Counted from the stretch's first letter, positions 1-11,785 are shown. The stretch: 64,000 bases of DNA from Alligator mississippiensis (GCF_030867095.1 NC_081824.1:304498956-304562955), one strand, 5' to 3'. A program made the numbers and translations. Notes: generated by a model not told the origin, from the letters alone.

Positions 1-625
1 CAGATTACATTCCAAAAACCAAAAAAAAACCCAAAACCAAAACAAAACCCATACTGAGAAGCTAAATCTAATATAACTCAAGAAGTCTGCGCCAGATTGG
101 AAATAAATGCCATATCATCCTCCGTGCTTTCTTCATAAAAGAACAAACCCTGTGGTATAACCACAAGAACGTGTTTCTGTATTTGAAGAATTCTAGCTAA
201 AAAAATAAACAAATGTCATCAAGTAACATACACACTGAGAACCAAGACTATTCTAACAAGTGTTAGAAACCCTTTTTAAAGCTGTTTTCGGCTGCCAAAT
301 GCCTGAGAAACGCATTCACGTAATGTTGTGAGAGAGAGTTTTCTTATGTTCAGATCTCTCTAAGATTTAGTTTCTAAACTTAAGTTTAGAGACTTAGTTC
401 TACTGAAGAAAGTTCCAAGGAAATTTTGCCAAGAATTTTTAAACAGAAGTTATAAAATCAGTTTATCAAGAGTATCTTATACTAGTCATGCCTTTTCACA
501 TCTTAAGAGTACAGTAAGTATGACAAAAAATGTTTAAGTTCTACAGTTAAATATATTAGCATGCCTTCTGTGCAAAACTGATCTGGAAAAACTGCACTCT
601 TAACATCCTGACAAAAAACACTTAC

Positions 626-658
626 TCATTCTGAAGTACGAGGCAAAGCACTTTATCC
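626..658 (-). other. candidate 33-nt microexon
   Basis: On the minus strand a pyrimidine-rich tract ends in TTTTTAG just before this segment, and the segment is followed directly by GTAAGTG, a near-consensus donor. Two frames are open. One starts after a single phase base and reads DKVLCLVLQN; the other reads IKCFASYFRM. Both splice sites are good, but 33 nt carries little coding information and I cannot match it to a family. It could be a real microexon of a minus-strand gene or a chance pair of splice signals. Confidence 0.25.
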
Positions 659-1014
659 CTAAAAACACATACAGAAAAAGAGCAAACAAAGAATTTGACC
701 CTGTACCCCCCCATCTCTTCTCAAAGTGCCTTCTCATCTAGACATACTTTTCCAAACACACTTAACATTCACCTAATTCAGTTACGTTCTCCATACACCC
801 CTACATCCCCTTAGCTGGGCACGAGGGAGGGATTCACTACAAGAAGTCTATGCAATTAGACACCAGTGACTCCTGGAGATATGGAACAGTGTCTGCTACT
901 AAATGCTGATATAGTGCTAAAAGTAAGAGGTATTCACTGATTTTTAGGCATTAGCCATTAACACTATGAAACCTAGCCACTTTTCATTCTATTAAAATGT
1001 TATATAAAACATAC

Positions 1015-1060
1015 CTCAGCAGCAGCAGATGAAAGCAAAAATGGCATATTTCAACATGTC
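1015..1060 (-). other. candidate 46-nt exon (coding or 5' UTR)
   Basis: The minus strand reads ...AAATAG, then 46 nt, then GTATGTTTT. The donor context (GCTGAG before GTATGT) is good; the acceptor has a weak pyrimidine tract. Only one frame is open throughout (HVEICHFC...), so it could be coding or untranslated. Its phase does not join sensibly with every neighbouring candidate, so it may be unrelated to them. Confidence 0.15.
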
Positions 1061-2299
1061 CTATTTTTTTAGAAAATTAAATAATTTTTTTCCCATTTAT
1101 CAAAGCCAAATCCATCACTGAATAACTTAGATTTCAATACAAATTATTTTTAAAAAACCCCCCAAAATTAGTAACTTCAGGAAACTTGGTTATATACATT
1201 TTCAAGATCTATGACAATTATATTTAAATATAACAGCAGGGTATGAAATCATTCACAGTAAAAACAATGAACGATTTATCTATCAGTAACAGCAATTCTT
1301 TCAAGGGGCCTCTCCATATGCACACTCAAGAACATGAGATTAGTGTGTGTGTACCTCAAACATCTATAGTCTTGAAAACTGCATCAGCTGGGGACATACG
1401 CTTCTTCCCCAAACCCCAAAGGGCTCCAAGTCTAAAAAAAAAAAAAAGGAGGTGGTCCCTAAATACCCTTACATTCCTAGCATTTATTTAGAAATTCCTA
1501 AGACTCTAAAACCAGGAAGAATGGCAAAGACTGACTGTAGAAAAACTCATCTAAAATAATTCTAGTTACTGGTAAGTATCTTATAATTTTTCCAAAAAAT
1601 TACTCAGATATTGAAGAAAAATTACTCCACTTACAGGAGTTTAATGAGCAGTGCAACAGTGAAAACTTGAACTAAGAATACTTGGTAAACAAGAGCAGTA
1701 GCACTGCCAAAGGCAGCATCAACAAGATGTCAGGCCAAGGATACATCAAGAAGTACCACACGATTAATTCATATGGATAAAACCTCAATGAAGAAGAACC
1801 TCACAGAAAATATTCAGAGGTACAAGTAGTAGCCAAACAGCTTTCTATGATAATGACAATATAAAGACATGCTACAGAAATGGTCCTAGACCCAATTAAA
1901 AAATATTATTTGCATGTGTTTGAACACCTGCTAAATCATAATGAATGTGAATAGTCTAAATCTGAACACCCTTAGAGGGACCACTGACTTATCCTTATCT
2001 CACATGCATCAAAAGGCTGGGATCCTTATGTAGAAGTTTCAGTGCTATACAAAAAAATGTAAGCTCCATATATTCAAATCAGAGTTGGGGAAACACAAAG
2101 ACCACTAACTTGACAGAGATGGAAATAAGACTTCTTTAGAGAGAAATTAAGATAGGGAGCAGGGTACAGACCATATACCATCTCTGTGCTCCAGTCCCCC
2201 CAACTAGTAACATAGGAATAATTATGCTTATTTCCTTTGCAGTACTTTGAGATCTACAAATGAAAGACACTGTACAAAACGTGGGTCTTACTAAATACG

Positions 2300-2300
2300 G

Positions 2301-2362
<62 letters not shown>

Positions 2363-2373
2363 CACATACACAT

Positions 2374-2426
<53 letters not shown>
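2300..2426. repeat. (TA)n/(CA)n compound microsatellite
   Basis: About 27 bases of TA repeat run into CA repeats, which are interrupted by short TATATA and CACATA segments, and continue to about 2426. The reading frames through this block are low-complexity artefacts. Confidence 0.97.
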
Positions 2427-2428
<2 letters not shown>

Positions 2429-2465
2429 ACTAGTCCACCAGGCCCAAGTTTTACTAACTCTAGGC

Positions 2466-2911
2466 CAGAGGTGGGCAACATTTTGGAGCAGGGATTGCTT
2501 TAACAGAGCTTAGCTTTGGGCACAGGCTGCATCCAACCCAGCCTGTACCTCCAGTGCCAGTCACCATTCCCCATAGCAGTGCCAATGCCATGACTTTCCC
2601 CTGTACACAGGGATTTTTACAGCTCTGCAGGCAAAGTCCCACACTGCCGAACGCCCCTGACTCTGCAAGCCCAGGGGCTAATTATCAAAACCTGGAGTAG
2701 GCCAGTGGGAACCAACCTTTTTGGCAGGCACACCACAAATTAGTTTCAAGTGCCACACTGATTCCATTAACCTGCCTAATCTGCTGCTCTGCTTTTTGCC
2801 TCCTGCCGTATCTTGCCAATCTGCTACTTGACCCCTCCCCAATCTGCCACATGCCACACAGAAGCTGCTCAAGTCACTTGTGGCACACATGCTACAGGTT
2901 GGCCATCCCTG
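2466..2911. mobile_element. hAT-like non-autonomous element(s), possibly two nested
   Basis: The left end is CAGAGGTGGGCAAC and the right end, read in reverse complement, is CAGGGATGGCCAAC: imperfect terminal inverted repeats of the hAT CAGNG type. The flanks CTCTAGGC (left) and CTCCTGGC (right) match at 6 of 8 bases, as an aged 8-bp TSD would. A second CAGTGGGAACCAACC start at 2703 pairs even better with the same right end, so a shorter element (2703-2911) may sit inside or beside a fragment of the first. No transposase frame is present. Confidence 0.7.
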
Positions 2912-4475
2912 CTCCTGGCTGTAGTTTCCCTCTTAAAAGACCTGGAACAAAGAGTAACTTGATCAGGGAGTGTTTGAACAGAGGCCATGCAAGACTTGTT
3001 GAGACAAGATTAGTTACACAGCAAACAAGACTGGTACTTTAAAAAGGAATATTATTACCCAATATGACAAAAATGGTCTTGTCACATTCCGATGTATAAA
3101 TGACAAGGACCAAGGCCTGCAAAGGAGAATTCAGTCTCTTTTTCTGTCAGCATCATAACAAAGAAACCATAGTAGAGTCAAGATCATTCTTATCTGTGTG
3201 GTTCACAATCTGCTAACTCTGCAGCAGGTTGCCAAATTAAGGACAAACTGTTCATCTGTTTGCTGTGGCTTTTACTTCTCCACCCAGCTAGAGCACCTCA
3301 GTAGTCCACATAGCTGTCTGCTGCAGCTCCATGTTCCCCAGTTACCTCACAAACCTTCATCTTCACAGGCATATTAAGAACCTCAACCTGGAAGGCATCT
3401 CAGTTCTATTGTATAGGCAGCAGCTTCACTTTGACAAACAGCAAAACTTTCAAAAACTGTTACTGCAAAGTGAACAAGGTTTGTCAAACTACACATCACA
3501 AGGAGAGTTCAAACAGTGAACAAATGCAACCTACAGAACACAAGAGTCAGTTTGGACTAATGGACAGAGCACTGGACCAGGACTTGTCAATGTTGCAACT
3601 GTTCTGATTCTCTCACAGTCTCTCAGTCCCCCCAAGCAAAGAAAGGAATGAAGTCTAAGAATTTCACAGAATTATATTCCATTGCTTTAAGTACAATAAT
3701 CAACACTTAAAGCAAAGAAAGCCCCTCTTAGGACGCATTTTCTTTTCCAAGGTTCAGCTATAAAGTCGCTTTTCTATACACTAGCATAGGTTTATGTGGT
3801 CAAAGTCACCAGCTTTCTAACAAGATGTGTAGGACCCCATTAGAAAACCCTTATTCAGATATTCCCATTATTTAAAACATCAAGCTAGTGACCCAAGACA
3901 CTTCTGAACCAGATGAAGACTTATCTTAACCTGCACCAAAATTCCCAGCAGACTGGAACGTAGGATTTGCCGATATTATCAGATCCAACATGACAAAACA
4001 ACAACACTGTTAAGCCCCAAGCTGGGCTATCAGTAACATTTTCACTCAGCTGCATTAATTAAAAAGACCTCACAAATCAATGGTTTCAGGAAACACAAAG
4101 GAACTCCTGACCCCAGGCCAGAAAATATTATCATCACTGAAGTTTGGTCATCGTATCCCTGTAAGAGAACTGGACAGGGATGCCATGTAGGCCGAGTACA
4201 TCAGTGACCTGAAGACAAAACCTGACCAAGGCAAAATCTTCAAGGTCACCTCAAAGTGGGATGCCCAAGGCAAGAGGATGGACTGAAACCCTCCCACACA
4301 CCTCACTAACTGACAAAAGCTCTTAATGCCTTTGACTATTCCCCACCCCAGCAACTGCATACCACATGCAAAATACATTGTCAAAGAGTGTTTTGCCACT
4401 TTACAATTCTGCACTCATGTGTGGGGTCTTACCTCTCTATCATAGCACAGCACTGGAATTTCGTAACCCCCTATA
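2912..4475. other. unclassified non-coding sequence
   Basis: No repeat boundaries or convincing gene. A 42-nt minus-strand segment near 3338-3379 is open in one frame and loosely bounded by CCTTCCAG and GTAACT, but its donor is weak and I do not call it an exon. Confidence 0.5.
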
Positions 4476-4946
4476 CTAGTTTCCCTCGCTTTATGCTATA
4501 CATGTGTTCCTGGTAAATGGCACACAACTCAAATTCACAGAAAGGGAAACCACTTTACAATGTAAGAAATAGGGATATGTTCCAAGACCTCCACTGTACT
4601 GAGCCCCAGACCCATTTCGACCACTTTTACGAGACAATTTTGGTGCTCACAAACAGCAGGCAGTACACACAAGCACAGGGTGGCCGGTGAATGTTACCTT
4701 ACTGGGGATGACAACTACAGAAATGTATGTCACAGGGAGTTGCAGATAGCTAGTGAGGAGTACAGCTCCACACAGGAGACTATATTTTGGTGTCACTCCC
4801 ACAATGCACTGCACAAAGCAGCTTCCGCCACACCGATCATATAAGAGTGAATTTACCTTGCATATAATACATTTTTGGTATAAGAAGCATCATTGCGTAA
4901 GAGTGAATTTGCACATACAGAACCTGCAGAAAGCAAGGAAAACCTA
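4476..4946 (-). mobile_element. Tigger-like MITE, copy 1 (reverse orientation)
   Basis: A 471-bp element flanked by TA on both sides. The left terminus is CTAGTTTCCCTCGCTTTATG and the right terminus is the inverse of a similar CAGGTTT..CTTTATGC sequence. It is the reverse-complement relative of the element at 46078-46539: shared internal blocks include the TTCCAAGACCT...CCACTTTTA region and the ACAATGCACTGCA region. TA duplication and terminal sequence suggest the Tc1/mariner superfamily (pogo/Tigger group). There is no coding capacity. Confidence 0.75.
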
Positions 4947-4989
4947 TATTCCGTGCTAACATCTGCTGCACTAACTGCAAGCCTTAGGC

Positions 4990-5835
4990 TGCATTAAGAC
5001 GTGGTGGGAACTTATTTGGGCCAGAGGGCCACTTAGGGAGTTTTGGTGAGCAGTTTCAGGCTGGATCAGCCCCTCTCCTCCCCTACCCACAACAGCTCAC
5101 CAAAACTCCCTAAGTGGAACCGGCCTGGCTCCATGCTGTCACTGCCCAGCAATTCCAGCCCTTGAAGACTGGCCCAGGACCCAGGTGGGTAGGGTGTGCT
5201 CAACTGGGCAGATGGGATGGGACTGTGGGCAAGCAGAGAGCAGTGTCCAGGAGTGTAATGTGAGGAGGCTGGGGCCAAGGCAGAGCTGGGGGATGGAGCA
5301 CAGCCCTGCCTGCAGACCCAGTGCCTATGACAGGGATGCATGGGCAGCAGATCATGATTGCCCTAAGCCCCAGCCCCACGCTATCACCACCCCAAGACCC
5401 AGGCCCTGGCCCCAGCCCTGCCCATGCCATTCCTGGATACCACTTCCCATGTGTCCACGGCCCCATCCCATCTGCCTGGCTGAGCGTGTCCTGCCCCCAT
5501 GGATCCTAGGCTGGTCTCCACAGAGACCCTGCCCAGCCTCCAACTCTATCCCACACCACTAGCTGTGGGGCGGATGGGCCAGGGTGCCAGGGACCAGTGG
5601 TGGCAATGGCAACAGTGGCAGGAGCTGGAAAGAGCTGCCACCACCAGAACTGCCGGGAAGTGGAGTCAGGCTGCCCCACTGCTCCAGCCCCGCTGCACGT
5701 CCGGAAGCAGCAGGATGGGCTGCACACACCACAGCGTGGTGCTACCCCCTATGCCTGGGTCATGCGGGGCAGAGGGATCCACCACAGGCCTGATGAAATT
5801 CCCTGATGGGCCAAATCCAGCCCACCCCTAAATTA
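4990..5835. mobile_element. GC-rich hAT-like repeat
   Basis: A GC-rich block between AT-rich flanks. The right end reads GGGCCAAATCCAGCCCACCCCT, like the GGCC..CCAGCCCACCCCTG ends of other hAT copies in this window. The left boundary is unclear, near the GGGCCAGAGGGCCAC motif. Long frames on both strands are GC-rich artefacts with no domain I recognise. Confidence 0.45.
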
Positions 5836-6417
5836 ATATACACCAACCATATGCCCATGAAGCTACCATGCATGAGGTCCCATATAATCTTACCACTGTA
5901 CAAACCCACATAAATAACCATGATTTTTAACAATTTCTAATTAAACATTTGCTAGAAAGAGGCTTACCCAGCCAAAATTTTTAATGCATTTAAAAATGGT
6001 TATGCTGTGCCATGATGATCACAGCATGAGGGAATGAGAGAAAGAAAGGGTAAAGTGCCTGAATTTCCAGTGAGAAAAACACTCACTACAGGTGTGGAGA
6101 AGATCCCACTGGGAGTAGGGATGACAGAAATACACTTCCAGAGCTACTGCTCCCTCTGGATTGGGAGATGGAGCACCAAAAGCTGTATTTCTGGCCCCAG
6201 CAAGGGGCAGCAAGGGGAAGGATTGTAGCCAGCAGTGAGCAGCAAAGCTGGAGACCTTCTCAGTCATCAGTTCCTTGCAAGCAGCAGAGGGGAGCCGGGC
6301 AGTACCCATGACCAGGGTGATCAGAGGATCACCTCGCAAACAGGAGTCTTAAGAAACTGAGGAACATACAGAGGCAGCCTAACTGTAAAGACAGTTAGTC
6401 AGAGGCTGCAGAGGACA

Positions 6418-6440
6418 GAAAAGTGAAAGTGAAAGTAACT
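6418..6440 (+). promoter_or_regulatory. IRF/ISRE-like motif array
   Basis: Three GAAA cores occur at 6418, 6425 and 6431. The last two are spaced GAAAGTGAAAGT, which matches the IRF-E/ISRE consensus GAAANNGAAA. The array lies about 90 bp upstream of a splice-bounded segment (6530-6671), and an AATAAA follows at 6727. This is a sequence match only; function is inferred from the known consensus. Confidence 0.5.
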
Positions 6441-6529
6441 GCTGCTGCTCCAGCTCCCTGAATCTTAAAGTAGCCCAGCCCCTCTAATGTGAAGTTCACT
6501 TTTTCTCTCTCTCCCTCTTTCTTTTGCAG

Positions 6530-6671
6530 ACTTTTCTTCATGGTTGGGAGTGGGGGGCAGGAAGAGGAGGGTGGAGAACTGGAACTCCCTACCAGACAGT
6601 CCAGAGAGTCAGCAGGAGGCAAGCTCCCCTCCAAGGAGAAGCCACATCAGACCTGACTCCAGGGCATGCGG
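6530..6671 (+). other. splice-bounded open segment downstream of ISRE
   Basis: A pyrimidine tract of about 30 nt (CTTTTTCTCTCTCTCCCTC...) ends in TTTTGCAG directly before this segment, and GCGG/GTAAGG follows it. The 142-nt segment is open in the frame beginning TFLHGWEWGAG and leaves phase 1. I recognise no domain. It may be a non-coding or retroelement (LTR-type) exon, or a chance arrangement in a repeat. The strong acceptor is the main reason for listing it. Confidence 0.3.
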
Positions 6672-6726
6672 GTAAGGGAACAGCCCAAGACTTGGCTTCT
6701 GTTGATTTACTAAACTAAGGGGGCAA

Positions 6727-6732
6727 AATAAA
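6727..6732 (+). terminator. AATAAA polyadenylation hexamer
   Basis: A canonical AATAAA lies 56 nt after the candidate donor at 6672. Hexamers are common by chance, so this matters only together with the ISRE and the exon-like segment upstream. Confidence 0.2.
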
Positions 6733-6739
6733 AGGCCCA

Positions 6740-8290
6740 CCGTCCCATGAAGAAGAACAGAAGTTGACTTGGGTTGCTTTAGTTACGTTTCCTAGCAAGC
6801 CTGATGCACAGAGTGGCTGGGGACTGCAGGGAAGTTGCTGAAGGTGATTTGCTACCTGGACTTTGATAAAGGAATTAATTAAGACCGATTACGACACATA
6901 GCGGGTTGGGATTAATTTAAGTTATTAGAACATGACCTGATAGGTGGGGTTTACTTCAGCTTTACATAAATTGATCCACCTCAGAAGGGAATAATTGGCA
7001 TAGACAGTTGCTCCCTACAAGAGCAAGACCACAATGGGTACCACTGTAATCAGTGGTAAGGGTGAAATGAAAGGGGAGAAGGAGCCTAACACTGAAGACC
7101 CCGGGAAAGACTTGGGGGAAATGTCCTACGCTTCATTCAACTCCTGACAGAATAAGAATTTTCTAGCAAGACATGGCAAACGAGAGGAAAACCGTTCAAG
7201 TAGGTGATGCTGTCATTCCAAGGTTTTCCTTCCCAGCGGCATATGTGAGCAGGACGTCCAGCTGGCGGGGACATCAGCCACACCGGGTTATTCTCTGACA
7301 GGTCAACAGTAGTGCTATAAGAGTTCTCCCAGCTGCCAAATGGGAGACCAGATTTCAGTAGCCATTCCCAAAGGTTTTGTTCAGAGGACACAGAGGCCAC
7401 TGACAGACACAGGGAAAAATAGCGCTTTACCAAAAGAGGTAATGCATCTGTCTGACCAGATTCCCCAGTATCTGTATAGACTGGGAACTTCAGCCAGGCT
7501 TTTTGATGCTTTTATTCAAAACTGATTCAATCAGCTATTACACAGAAGTGCCAAAAAGCCCTGCTGAAATGCCCTATCTATACAGATGTTGGGCAAGCTG
7601 GGTCAAACTAAGGTGATGCCTCTTCCGGGCATGTGCTGCGCTCAGACAGGGGCATACCAAGCTGAAAGTAAAACATTGGGAGGGGAGATGGCCGAGGGCT
7701 CCCCCCACATCTGTAAGCAGCCAGAATGAACAGAAAGCTGAAGAAAGGTATTCAAAGACTAAAGCAAGCACCTCAAACAGTGAATTTTTATACAATGTGA
7801 AAATAAACTTCAAATTGGAGCCAATCCACTTTCCAAGCAAAAAGATTAGTGTTGCAGTATAGAGATCTAGAGTGTCATTAAAGCAGTAGAGAGCCTCAGA
7901 GATCCCAAATATACTGAGTTAGAAAAAGGGAAAGGAAAAAGATTGTAACCCAAATTAAAGGGAAGCTGCTATTTTACTGTGCTTATGGTAATACCACCTC
8001 ACTGCGTATATTGCCAAATGTCCAAAAATTATATTGCAATTTGTAGTTTATTATGGTTTGTTTTCCTTCTGTACATTCTGTACATCCTTCTTTGCATTCC
8101 CTTCTTTTTACATTCAGTAAAGCTCTCCCCAAGTATGTTATTACCTCTTAACATTTTAAAAAACTAAATATACAGAAGTCAAAGAAACCTTAAGACCAAA
8201 TCAATTGTTTATATTTAATACTCACTGATTCCCTAGCTATGTTCAAGTGACTCAACTGTTTATTTTTTATATATATTTACATATACTAAT
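6740..8290. other. unclassified sequence, possibly old repeat
   Basis: Moderate-GC sequence to about 7500 and AT-rich beyond. The minus-strand frame at 7137-7433 has no recognisable domain. I see no element termini and no convincing exon. Confidence 0.4.
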
Positions 8291-8294
8291 TACC

Positions 8295-8467
8295 TAGATT
8301 CATAGATGTAGGGTCAGAAGGGACCTTGTAGATCTTCTAGTCCGACCCCCTGCCCTGGGCAGGAGAGAAAACTGGGCTCAAATGACCCCAGCCAGGTAAA
8401 CGTCAAGCCTCCTCTTAAAGACCCCCAGGGTAGGAGCCATCACCACTTCCATTGGAAGTTGGTTCCA
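8295..8467 (-). mobile_element. CR1 LINE 3' end fragment
   Basis: The plus strand reads GATTCATAGATGTAGGGTCAG...GGGACCTTGTAGATCTTCTAGTCCGACCCCCTGCC, the inverse of the CR1 3' UTR and tail ('...gggggtcggactagaagatc...'). It is therefore a minus-oriented, 5'-truncated copy with only untranslated sequence. Confidence 0.88.
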
Positions 8468-8469
8468 GA

Positions 8470-9252
8470 AACTGATTCAATCGTGGGGCACAGGCAGCCC
8501 CATGTGCCCACCCCCTTAGCAAAAAGGATAGAAGATGGTTTTGATGATCAGAGCCACGAAGATACAATCAAGATTTTTAAATCTAGTTATAAAGTTCCAA
8601 GTAGTAATAATATAATGCACCATTATATTACGTATTGCTTAGCAGAGCAAAATAATGCCCTAGATACAATGTTTTGGTTTTTTTAAACTCTAGTAGACTG
8701 TGAAGTCCTAACATTCTCCAATAATTACTCCCTGTTCATAAGCAGCAACTGGATAAGAGAACTACAAAAAGAAAAGCAGTGAAAAACTGTATATTACACT
8801 CCAATATTAAAGATTTAATAAATTTAGTACATTATACTATCTTTTGCCCTGACAGCATATATAACCCTCATGAAAAAAACTGTAGCATTTAGAAGGTATA
8901 ATATTTAACAGAATTAGCCTCAAAATCAGCTCAAAAGATTTTCAGGGAGCAAGATAATTCTACTCCCAAAATGGACTAAAGCCTGAACCCTTCAGTATAC
9001 GGGAAAACTAAGAATACTGTCTAGATGTCATCTCTATGCTTTTTGATCATTTTACAAAAGTATCTTAAAGAATTTTGTGAAGACGCTTCAGTATTCATGG
9101 ATGAATTAAGTCCCAAAAGCCTTAGTTTTCCATTATGGCAGAAATTACTGTATTTTGTTTACAGTGTTGCTCCTGTTTTTGAGAGCTTGTAGATTTACTT
9201 ATATCAAAGCATAGAGCTAGTAAGGGATATACTACCCCTGATATGTGTATAT
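8470..9252. other. AT-rich non-coding sequence
   Basis: I see no repeat termini, exon-like segment or motif of note. Confidence 0.5.
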
Positions 9253-9260
9253 GATTAAGA

Positions 9261-10551
9261 GTGGGTGTGCAAAATACGACCCGCAGGCTGCATCCAGCCC
9301 GCGGGGCCCCTAAAAAAAATGTAGAAAATTAATATTTCTTTGCCCTTGGTTCCTGTCAAAAATTACAGGACCCAAGGGCAGTAGGACCCAGGGGAAGCCC
9401 AGTGGGCTCCAATAACAGTGGGGCCCCGCCTGGCCCAGCAAAAAGCCCTGGCAGGGGAGAACGTGGCCCCCGCACCAGAACTGCGGGTAAGTTTGGAAGA
9501 GAAGGGTGGGGGGGACCGCAGGCAGGGAAGGAGTGTGTGGGGGAGGAAAAGCGGCCCCTTCCCCACCCCATGGCTGGCACCCCAAGCTGCAGCTGCTTGC
9601 AGTCCACGTGGGGCTACCTGTGCCCACTCCAGACAGCCCCATGGGCTGCAAGTGGCTGCAGCAGGAAGTTCCAGTCATGGGGCCAGGGAGGAGCCACTCC
9701 CCCCCCGCCCCGCTTTTCCCTGGGCTCCTTCCCTGCATGGAGAAAAGCAGCTCCTCACCCGCCCCATGGCTGGCACTCCCTGCTGCAGGCACTCGCAGCC
9801 CACGCAGGGCTGTCTGGAGCAGGCACAGGCAGCCCCAGGCCAGCTGTGAGCAGCTGCAGTGCTGGGCATGGGGCGGGCAAGGGGCCGCTTCTCCCCCCGT
9901 GCTCAGCACCACCTTGTAACCCAGTCCCACTGCCAGGCTGGCAGCGGGGCTGGGTTACAAGCTGGTGCTGAGCATGGGGAAAAGTGGTCCCTTGCTTGCC
10001 ATGTGGCCAGTGCCCCATGCGAGCTGCAAGCAGCTGCAGCAGGGAGCGCCGGCCATGGGGTAGGCAAGGGGACACTTTTCCCCACACTTAGCACCAGCTT
10101 CTTCCCCGCTGGCAAGCAGGGGCTCAGGTCTGCGCGCTGCCCTCTGTCTGTACCACAGGGCTGGGGGGTACTGGGTGTGAGTGGACGGGGAGCCAGCAGG
10201 AGCAAGGGGCCTGCACCGGTGTCCCGGGGCCAGTGCCAGCAAGGCCCAGAGCAGAGTGGCAACAGTGCGGGGGTCTCAGATGGCAGGGGCTCTATGAAGC
10301 CAGGCCAGCTCCCCTCTCTCCCTGCTGGTGCAGCCCAGCCCAGCTCCACAGACCCTTGCCAGCCTGCACCCCGCTTTGGGCCCCACCAGTGCTAGCCCTG
10401 CAACACTGGTCCCAAGGCATTGGGACATTGGTCCTAAGATGGTGACCAGGGGGTGAGGCACCTGTCAAGGGGTGGGGCTACCCATGCGGCCCTCCTCAGC
10501 CTGCCAAAACTGGGTAAGTGGCCCTCCGCCCAAAATAATTGGCCACCCCTG
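9261..10551. mobile_element. 1.29-kb foldback hAT-like element
   Basis: The flanks GATTAAGA (9253-9260) and GATTAAGA (10552-10559) are identical, an 8-bp TSD. The right end GGCCACCCCTG is the inverse of CAGGGGTGGCC; the left end resembles it with a damaged first few bases. The interior is very GC-rich and strongly palindromic around 9937: the arms near 9866-9935 and 9940-10006 pair, including GTGCTCAGCACC with GGTGCTGAGCAT and TTGTAACCCAG with CTGGGTTACAA. Long frames on both strands (for example 9310-9930 minus and 9402-9971 plus) mirror this palindrome and are not genes. Confidence 0.8.
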
Positions 10552-10559
10552 GATTAAGA

Positions 10560-11490
10560 CATACCCTTCTCAATCTCTAATCAAGCGCAGCAAAAAGATT
10601 CCATCTACTTGTAAAAAACAGACCTGGCTGAAACAAAGTACAATTTCACTTCTATTACCATCAGATTTAAACTTTAAAAATAAATTTTTGACAAGTTACA
10701 TTGCCCTGAATATTTCTGTGGGAGGCTGCCCCTTAGTACATCTGAAGACCACAAAATGTAACATCCTTGAAAGAAGCATAGCTATGTATTGTTTAGTAGG
10801 CATATGATTAGAATTTTACTCAATTTGAAACTCATTATGCATACTGTTCATAGATCGGACTTTTATTTTGAGATTGCCCTGTTGTAACTTTAGCCTCTTT
10901 AAAATTGGATGAAGAGAAAATTCTTCTAATACTTCCCATGGCCATATCTCTCCAATAACGAGGTCAAAAAAGGGCCTACATAATTGGAAAAGCCATAGTT
11001 TAAACCTGAGAGATGTTTTTAATAGGAGTGACTTAAATATTTAGGAAGCATATTTTTTGCATTACAGAATATACATTTTCTGATGCTCTGTTTGCTAACT
11101 CCAATAGTCATTTTTTCAAGTTTAATAAAGTTAACTAGTATTTTAATCTGTTACCAAGACCAGATTTTTAATTTCTCTCTCTGTTCTGATTCATAATAGT
11201 AACTCCACTTTCGTATTTTCAGTTTTAGAACAACTAGATTTTAGGCTTTCCACCTGCTTTTTCACCACCCATTGGCTACAGGAATAGAGAACTTGCACAA
11301 TCCCCTACTTTTCTATGAATGATTTTGCAGTTCTTGATTCTTGGATCCTTTGTTCTGCTCTGATCTACTAGATGAGCTACAGATAAAATTGATTTCTTTT
11401 TAACATATTAATAGCAAGCATCTGAAACTATCAAATGATCTCCTCTAGTTTCCCTTTGTATGGATTATCACTAAAACAATTCCATTAGGG
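10560..11490. other. AT-rich non-coding sequence
   Basis: No repeat boundaries, convincing exon or regulatory cluster seen. Confidence 0.5.
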
Positions 11491-11491
11491 C

Positions 11492-11785
11492 AGTGATTCT
11501 CAAACGGGGTCCTGTGGTACTCTGGAATGCCTTGAGATTCTTTCAAGGGTGACACACAATGTTAGTACAGTTAAGCATACAAACATGACTCACAGGATAA
11601 ACCCAGAGGTTTCAAATAGGAATTCACAGTGTTAAGAACATTTTGACCTGTGCGGTCTTCTTGAGTTCCTTGCATTGGAAGAAATGCTTTATTATTTTTC
11701 TGCAGTCAAACGACAAGTGAATTGTAAGAGCTGGCATTTCTTGACAGGTGCCTTAAGTTTACAGAGGGTGCCTAGACTCTAAAGA
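11492..11785 (+). mobile_element. hAT MITE, 'CAGTGATTCTCAA' family, copy 1
   Basis: It starts CAGTGATTCTCAAACGGGGTC and shares internal blocks (GCCTTGAGAT, AAACATGA.TCACA, GATAAACCCAGAG, TTTTTCTG.AGTC) with the copy at 51016-51347, in the same orientation. Its right terminus has decayed. Confidence 0.75.

Larger units (their letters stand above)
1..2290. other. AT-rich unique sequence, intron-like
   Basis: No recognisable repeat family and no long coding frame. Short open frames here are of chance length. The only structure I can support is two short splice-bounded segments on the minus strand, at 626-658 and 1015-1060, which are listed separately. The base composition and lack of conserved-looking reading frame fit an intron or intergenic DNA. 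Confidence 0.6.

Noticed and set aside
2136..2481. Cysteine/valine repeat proteins
   Set aside because: Translation of the CA/TA microsatellite.
9310..10395. Several 100-200-codon frames between 9.3 and 10.4 kb
   Set aside because: They lie inside a palindromic hAT element and mirror each other across strands.
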